DNA from: Rebecca billardiae RCC1528
Lineage: Eukaryota; Haptophyta
DNA length: 64,000 nt
Assembly: GCA_965240325.2 (NCBI GenBank)
Contig: OZ251247.1
Coordinates: forward strand, 992,001 to 1,056,000
Direction: 5' to 3'
Part shown: positions 62,420-64,000 of the stretch, piece by piece
Layout: the number at the start of each line of letters is the position of its first letter
Position numbering within the stretch: the first letter of the stretch is position 1
Program-made: the position numbers and the translations under genes
Notes under the pieces: model-generated
Told to the model about the DNA's origin: nothing
Databases searched by the model: none
The model's input: only the letters and a program-made list of their open reading frames with translations

Positions 62420-63917
62420 GGTCGCCGCCTCGTGCTCGCGCCGCTGCCGCTCCGCCTGCTGCCGCGCCTGCGCGCGCGCGCGCGCCACGCCGGCGGCGCG
62501 GTGTGTGCGCACGGGGGCGGCGCGGGCGCGGGCGCGGGGCACGAAGGGAGGGCAGGCGGTGAGCGCGAGATTGCAATCTCGCGCGCGCCGGCGCGCAGTT
62601 GCACCCTCGCGCGCGGCGCGGCGCGCGCGGCGCCGCGCGCGAGATTGCAATCTCGCGCACACCTGCGCGAGCGCCGCGGGCGCCTCCGCCTCGCGCGCCG
62701 CCTCGTCCGCCGCGTTGGCCGCGCCGATCTCCGCCGCCACGTCCGGCGCGTCCGCCACCGCCGCCACGTCGAACGAGTCCGGGGAAAGTCCGGACGCGTG
62801 CCGGTCCCACGCGTGCGCGAGCGACTCCTCCCACTCCGCCACCCACGCGCGCGTGTTGAACAGCGGCGTGCTGAGCCGGTTGGCCCACAGCCGCGCGCGC
62901 AGCTCGGCATACGACCCCAGGTCTGTCGCCCAGCGCACCGCCTTCTCCTCATACTCGCGCATCGACTCGGCCACCATCTCCGGGCAGCCGATCGCGTGGC
63001 ACAGCGACGCCGCCACGCGCGAGCTCATGTGCGCCTGCATGCACGTGAGCATCGGCACCCCGCTCCACAGACAGTCGGTGCCGGTGGTGTGGCCGTTACA
63101 CACCGGCGTGTCGAGGAACAGGTGCGCCACGCACGAGCGCGCGATGTAGTGCGCCTTCTCGGCGACGTTGGTGAAGACGACGCGCTCGCGCGGCACGCCG
63201 CGCGCCTCCGCCTCGCAGTGCACCGCCGCCTGCGCCTGCGGCGGGAAGCGCAGCAGCCACAGGTACGAATGCGGCACGCGGCGCAGCACCGCGCACCACA
63301 CGTCAAACGTCGCCGGGTCGAGCTTGTACAGCTGGTTGAAGCAGCAGAATAAAAAGCCGGTGGGCGGGAGGCCGAGCTCGAGCCGCCGGCCCGCCACGTC
63401 CGCCGCGCCCGCGAGGCCGGTGCCCGCGGTGGGCGGCGGCGGCGGCGGCTGCGGCGCGCCCGCGGCCGCGGCGGCGGCGGCGGCGGCGGTCGCGGCCGTG
63501 ATCGCCTGCGAACCCGCCGCGCCCGCGTGCGGGCCCACGCCCGCCGGTCCGGCGTGCGCCGCCGCGGCGGCCGCGGCGCGCGCCGCGGCGACAAACGGCG
63601 CCGCGGCGGGCAGCGGGCTCGGCGCGCTCGGCGGCGCCGCGCGCCCAAAGTCGTCCGGGCGCACGCACGCCTCGGGACGCAGCAGCGGCAGCGCGCGCTC
63701 ATCGTACGCCTGCCGGTGGTCGTTGACGAAATACGAGTGCGGCATCCGAATGATCTTCTCGCCGTACGCCCACTCGAGCTCGGGCGGCGTGACGACGCGG
63801 TCGCTCACCAGGTAGTCGATGTACGCGGCGCCCATCGTCGCGGGGAATCCCATGTACAGCAGCTGCACGCGCGCGGGGCGGAGCGCGAAGATCTCGTTGC
63901 GCGCGCCCTTTGTGTAG
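61283..63917 (-). CDS. O-GlcNAc transferase (GT41) catalytic region, 5' end outside window
   Basis: This gene transfers GlcNAc (or fucose, in SPINDLY-type members) to Ser/Thr of nuclear and cytosolic proteins. The exon opens with YTKGARNEIFALRPARVQ after a CAG acceptor at 63918-63920, then GFPATMGAAYIDYLVSD, PHSYFVNDH, FCCFNQLYKLDP and the nucleotide-sugar motif CNGHTTGTDCLWSGVPMLT. A ~100-residue Ala/Pro-rich insert separates two parts of the domain. TPR repeats would lie upstream, beyond the window. A 195-nt in-frame stretch (62468-62662) with GTGTGCG donor and CAG acceptor is probably an intron. The last ~400 residues are Gln/Ala/His/Gly-rich low complexity. Confidence 0.85.
62567..62580. 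repeat. Iterated palindrome, copy 8
   Basis: GAGATTGCAATCTC extended to a 22-bp perfect palindrome by GCGC on each side. Inside the probable OGT intron. Confidence 0.95.
62641..62654. repeat. Iterated palindrome, copy 9
   Basis: GAGATTGCAATCTC, again with GCGC on both sides, 74 bp from copy 8 and 7 bp after the probable intron donor. A degenerate version (CAGTTGCACCCTC) lies between the two. Confidence 0.95.
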
Positions 63918-63933
63918 CTGCGCGCGCGGGGCG

Positions 63934-64000
63934 GTGTGTGTGTGTGTGTGTGTGTGTGTAGGGGTGTAGTAGGTAGGGGTAGGGGTAGGGTTGGGGTGGT
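63934..64000. repeat. (GT)n and telomere-like tract in the OGT upstream intron
   Basis: GT dinucleotides (63934-63959) are followed by GGTAGGGGTAGGGGTAGGG and GGTTGGGGTGG to the window edge. On the coding strand this is C-rich and lies directly before the CAG acceptor of the exon that begins YTKG. This makes it the best example here of such a tract being intronic. Confidence 0.8.

Larger units (their letters stand above)
62468..62662 (-). other. Probable intron in the OGT gene
   Basis: Sequence CTCGCGCAG|GTGTGCG at the 5' side and GCGCGCGCAG|GCGCGG at the 3' side gives a phase-0 intron. Removal joins ...ALAQ to ARQQAERQRR and deletes an Arg/Cys-rich insert without homology to OGT. It contains two exact copies of the palindrome. 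Confidence 0.55.

Overview
The window looks like nuclear DNA of a GC-rich unicellular eukaryote, most likely an alga and possibly a haptophyte. The evidence is very high GC with long open frames, F-box/RCC1 genes, a polycystin/REJ-type membrane protein with a huge Pro/Ser-rich stalk, a GT41 O-GlcNAc transferase, TTAGGG-like tracts, microsatellites and several inverted-repeat transposable elements. Nothing resembles a bacterial operon. The lineage is inference; no rRNA, tRNA or marker gene was found to fix it.

Layout. Positions 1-3.3 kb hold a ~208-bp satellite array. A duplicated flank with AT/GT microsatellites follows to 4.3 kb, then decayed sequence to 6.2 kb. From 6.3 to 31.75 kb there are nine tandem minus-strand F-box/RCC1 genes (A to I) with a ~1.97-kb period. 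The array is split between genes G and H by a 7.7-kb insertion with 12-bp terminal inverted repeats and a 7-bp target duplication. That insertion holds a nested ~4-kb element with 44-bp inverted repeats. From 31.9 to 51.2 kb one minus-strand frame encodes a ~6,430-residue protein: signal peptide, DUF4874/DUF4832-like glycosidase barrel, ~2,840-residue Pro-rich stalk, IPT/TIG domains, REJ, EGF/GAIN/GPS and polycystin-1-like membrane helices. At 51.7-54.1 kb is a minus-strand F-box-like gene. Positions 54.5-59.4 kb hold two foldback-type elements whose arms are arrays of short motifs (TTGGTACA in one, GTCAGTTGTATTGCC in the other). The first has an 11-bp target duplication and splits an open frame. 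At 59.4-60.9 kb is a frame-broken Gly/Ala-rich gene. The 3' part of an O-GlcNAc transferase fills 61.3-63.9 kb.

Two signals stand out. (1) The palindrome GAGATTGCAATCTC (core AGATTGCAATCT) occurs nine times between 32.3 and 62.7 kb, always inside genes, in all three reading frames, and never in the RCC1 array. Two copies sit between direct repeats. This points to a DNA-level signal or a tiny mobile element. (2) The F-box/RCC1 paralogs vary mainly at the residues before the conserved His and in the G-N-x-x-G loop of each propeller blade, and blade variants are shuffled among genes. This is what a rapidly diversifying set of recognition proteins that feed targets to ubiquitination would look like.

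Coordinates of transposon ends, introns and domains were read by eye and may be off by a few bases or residues.
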